In this document: piece after piece, positions 62,599-64,000 of the stretch
Numbering within the stretch: the first letter of the stretch is position 1
Layout: every line of letters begins with the position of its first letter
Source: Bacillus sp. FJAT-27264
Lineage (GTDB): Bacteria; Bacillota; Bacilli; Paenibacillales; Paenibacillaceae
DNA: 64,000 nucleotides
Assembly: GCF_001682855.1 (NCBI RefSeq)
Contig: NZ_MAQW01000012.1
Coordinates: 1,067,858 to 1,131,857, forward strand
Direction: 5' to 3'
Translations under genes and position numbers: made by a program
Notes under the pieces: generated by a model
Seen by the model: the letters and a program-made list of their open reading frames with translations, nothing else
Told to the model about the DNA's origin: nothing
The model's database searches: none

Positions 62599-64000
62599 TT
62601 AGTTTATAACCCACATACACGAGGCATAAGGCGACAGTTTCATCTCTGTTTCCAAATCTGGTACCGTTCCTGTATTGGCAATGAGCAGTTCATACGGCTT
62701 GCCCGCCAGCGCAGCTCCTGCAAAAGACTCCGGCAGTGTGAATGTCGCCGGTTGGCCGCTGAAATTAGAGATCACCACCAGCGTCTCTTTGTCAGAGACC
62801 CGTGCATAAGCAAATACCTGCGGATGACCTTCATCCAGACGCTCATAACGGCCATCTGTCAGAACCGCCAGCGATTTGCGCAAGCCAATCAGCTTGCGGT
62901 AATGATGGAGAATCGAATCCGGATCGTCTAACTGCTGCTGCACATTGATTTCCCGGTAACGCTCGTCCACCTTAATCCACGGCGTGCCCGTAGTAAATCC
63001 GGCCTGCGGGCTGTCATCCCACTGCATCGGCGTGCGGGAATTGTCGCGGGAGCGCTCACGGATAATGTCCATAGCTTCCTCTGGCGTTTTCCCACGTTCC
63101 AGCAGAATGCCGTACATGTTCCGGGACTCAATATCCCGCAGCTCGCTCATGTCTGTCCAATGAGGATTGGGCATACCAATCTCTTCCCCTTGGTAGACAT
63201 AAGGCGTACCTTGCAGACCATGCAGGGTCGTCGCCAGCATTTTAGCGCTTTCTACACGGTAACGTCCATCATCAGCAAAACGGGACAACGCCCGCGGCTG
63301 ATCATGATTGTTGAAGAACAGTGCGTTCCAGCCCCCGCCTTCCTGCATACCCTGTTGCCAGCGGGACAGAAGGCTTTTCAAAGCCTCAAAATCATACGGC
63401 ATAAGCTCCCACTTCTGCCCGTTCGGGTAATCCACCTTCAGATGGTGGAAATTGAACGTCATAGAGAATTCCTTCTCCTCCGGATTGGAATAACGCAGAC
63501 AGTGCTCCAGCGTGGTGGAAGACATCTCTCCTACCGTAATCGCGTTGTAAGGACCATATACCTGCTCATACAATCCTTTAACGTACTCATGCACCCTTGG
63601 ACCGTCAGTATAGTAACGCCGTCCATCACCGGGGAGAACGCTGCCATCATCGTCCGGGAACGCCTGGTCCTTGGAGATGAGATTGATCACATCCATTCTG
63701 AAACCGCTAACGCCTTTGTCCGCCCAAAACGTCATCAGCTTAACGACCTCTTCACGCACCGCCGGATTCTCCCAATTGAGATCAGCCTGCGTCTTGTCGA
63801 ACAAGGTCAAGAAATACTGGCCAGTGCCTTCATCATACTGCCAGGCCGAACCTCCGAACTTGGACTGCCAGTTATTCGGCGGGCTACCATCCGGTTTCGG
63901 GTCCTTCCAGATATAATAATCCCGGTACTTATTATCCTTGGAGCTTTTGGACGCCTGGAACCAGCGATGCTCTGTCGAAGAATGGTTGACCACGATATCA
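62599..64000 (-). CDS. treA: Trehalose-6-phosphate hydrolase, N-terminus beyond the window
   Basis: The visible C-terminal 467 residues have the GH13 motifs VVNHSS (region I), nucleophile Asp in GFRMDVINLIS, acid Glu in TVGEMSSTT and FNNHDQPRA. The segments DGSPPNNWQSKFGGSAW and the YYTDGPRVHEY loop are typical of TreA. The frame runs off the window edge, so the start is not visible. It cleaves trehalose-6-phosphate to glucose and glucose-6-phosphate. It lies 38 bases upstream of treP; the order treA-treP-treR differs from treP-treA-treR of B. subtilis. Confidence 0.93.
   Translation of the reverse strand, partial: DIVVNHSSTEHRWFQASKSSKDNKYRDYYIWKDPKPDGSPPNNWQSKFGGSAWQYDEGTGQYFLTLFDKTQADLNWENPAVREEVVKLMTFWADKGVSGFRMDVINLISKDQAFPDDDGSVLPGDGRRYYTDGPRVHEYVKGLYEQVYGPYNAITVGEMSSTTLEHCLRYSNPEEKEFSMTFNFHHLKVDYPNGQKWELMPYDFEALKSLLSRWQQGMQEGGGWNALFFNNHDQPRALSRFADDGRYRVESAKMLATTLHGLQGTPYVYQGEEIGMPNPHWTDMSELRDIESRNMYGILLERGKTPEEAMDIIRERSRDNSRTPMQWDDSPQAGFTTGTPWIKVDERYREINVQQQLDDPDSILHHYRKLIGLRKSLAVLTDGRYERLDEGHPQVFAYARVSDKETLVVISNFSGQPATFTLPESFAGAALAGKPYELLIANTGTVPDLETEMKLSPYASCMWVIN

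Noticed and set aside
1..64000. Prophage, integrative element or defence island
   Set aside because: No integrase other than IS transposases, no phage structural genes, restriction-modification or toxin-antitoxin genes were recognised.

Overview
The window looks like chromosomal DNA of a low-GC Gram-positive spore former, most likely a Paenibacillus. The clues are two very large secreted enzymes ending in three S-layer homology (SLH) domains, several copper-amine-oxidase-type stalk domains, YesN-type and TreR/GntR regulators, strong AGGAGG ribosome binding sites, and intrinsic terminators after most genes. Most of it is ordinary backbone, broken by two insertion sequences and a family of intergenic repeats.

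Layout. 1-1590: an IS256-family element with an 8-bp target duplication sits inside one copy of a palindromic intergenic repeat. 1.7-3.4 kb: a doxX-marR-azoR operon that resembles quinone/azo-compound stress loci. 3.5-9.7 kb: a two-component system, a lipoprotein, an FtsW/SpoVE-type and a RodA-type polymerase and an LCP ligase, all closely spaced on the minus strand. 9.8-17.2 kb: flavin monooxygenase, two MFS exporters, tRNA-Leu(CAG), methyltransferase, ABC half-transporter. 17.3-21.2 kb: DbpA helicase, HD hydrolase, and a histidyl-tRNA synthetase behind what reads as a complete leader-peptide attenuator. 21.4-32.6 kb: YesN regulator, chemoreceptor, radical SAM protein, UlaG-like hydrolase, GH18-like protein, nucleoside hydrolase, PatB-type lyase and two deoxynucleoside kinases. 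32.9-38.9 kb: RCC1-type protein, carboxy(nor)spermidine synthesis pair, and a GntR/DUF5808 pair. 39-50.4 kb: two further repeat copies, an IS150-type element that has split a transcription terminator, and two SLH-anchored exoenzymes (M14 peptidase and a double purple-acid-phosphatase-like protein). 50.6-64 kb: alpha-glucosidase with a divergent LacI regulator, Sm-like small protein, ClpP paralogue, ECF sigma factor, chemoreceptor, CPBP protease, nitroreductase and the trehalose operon treA-treP-treR (treA runs off the window).

The observations I rate highest are: (1) 19587-19858, a leader peptide with His-His-Tyr-Tyr codons followed by five mutually exclusive RNA segments and a terminator ahead of a histidyl-tRNA synthetase, where Firmicutes normally use a T-box; (2) an IS3/IS150 element inserted exactly in the loop of the terminator hairpin of the M14 peptidase gene; (3) a family of nested inverted repeats of about 310 bp, three copies here; (4) a LacI-family regulator with an abnormal hinge next to AT-centred palindromes. 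All gene functions are assigned by motif reading only; no database search was possible.
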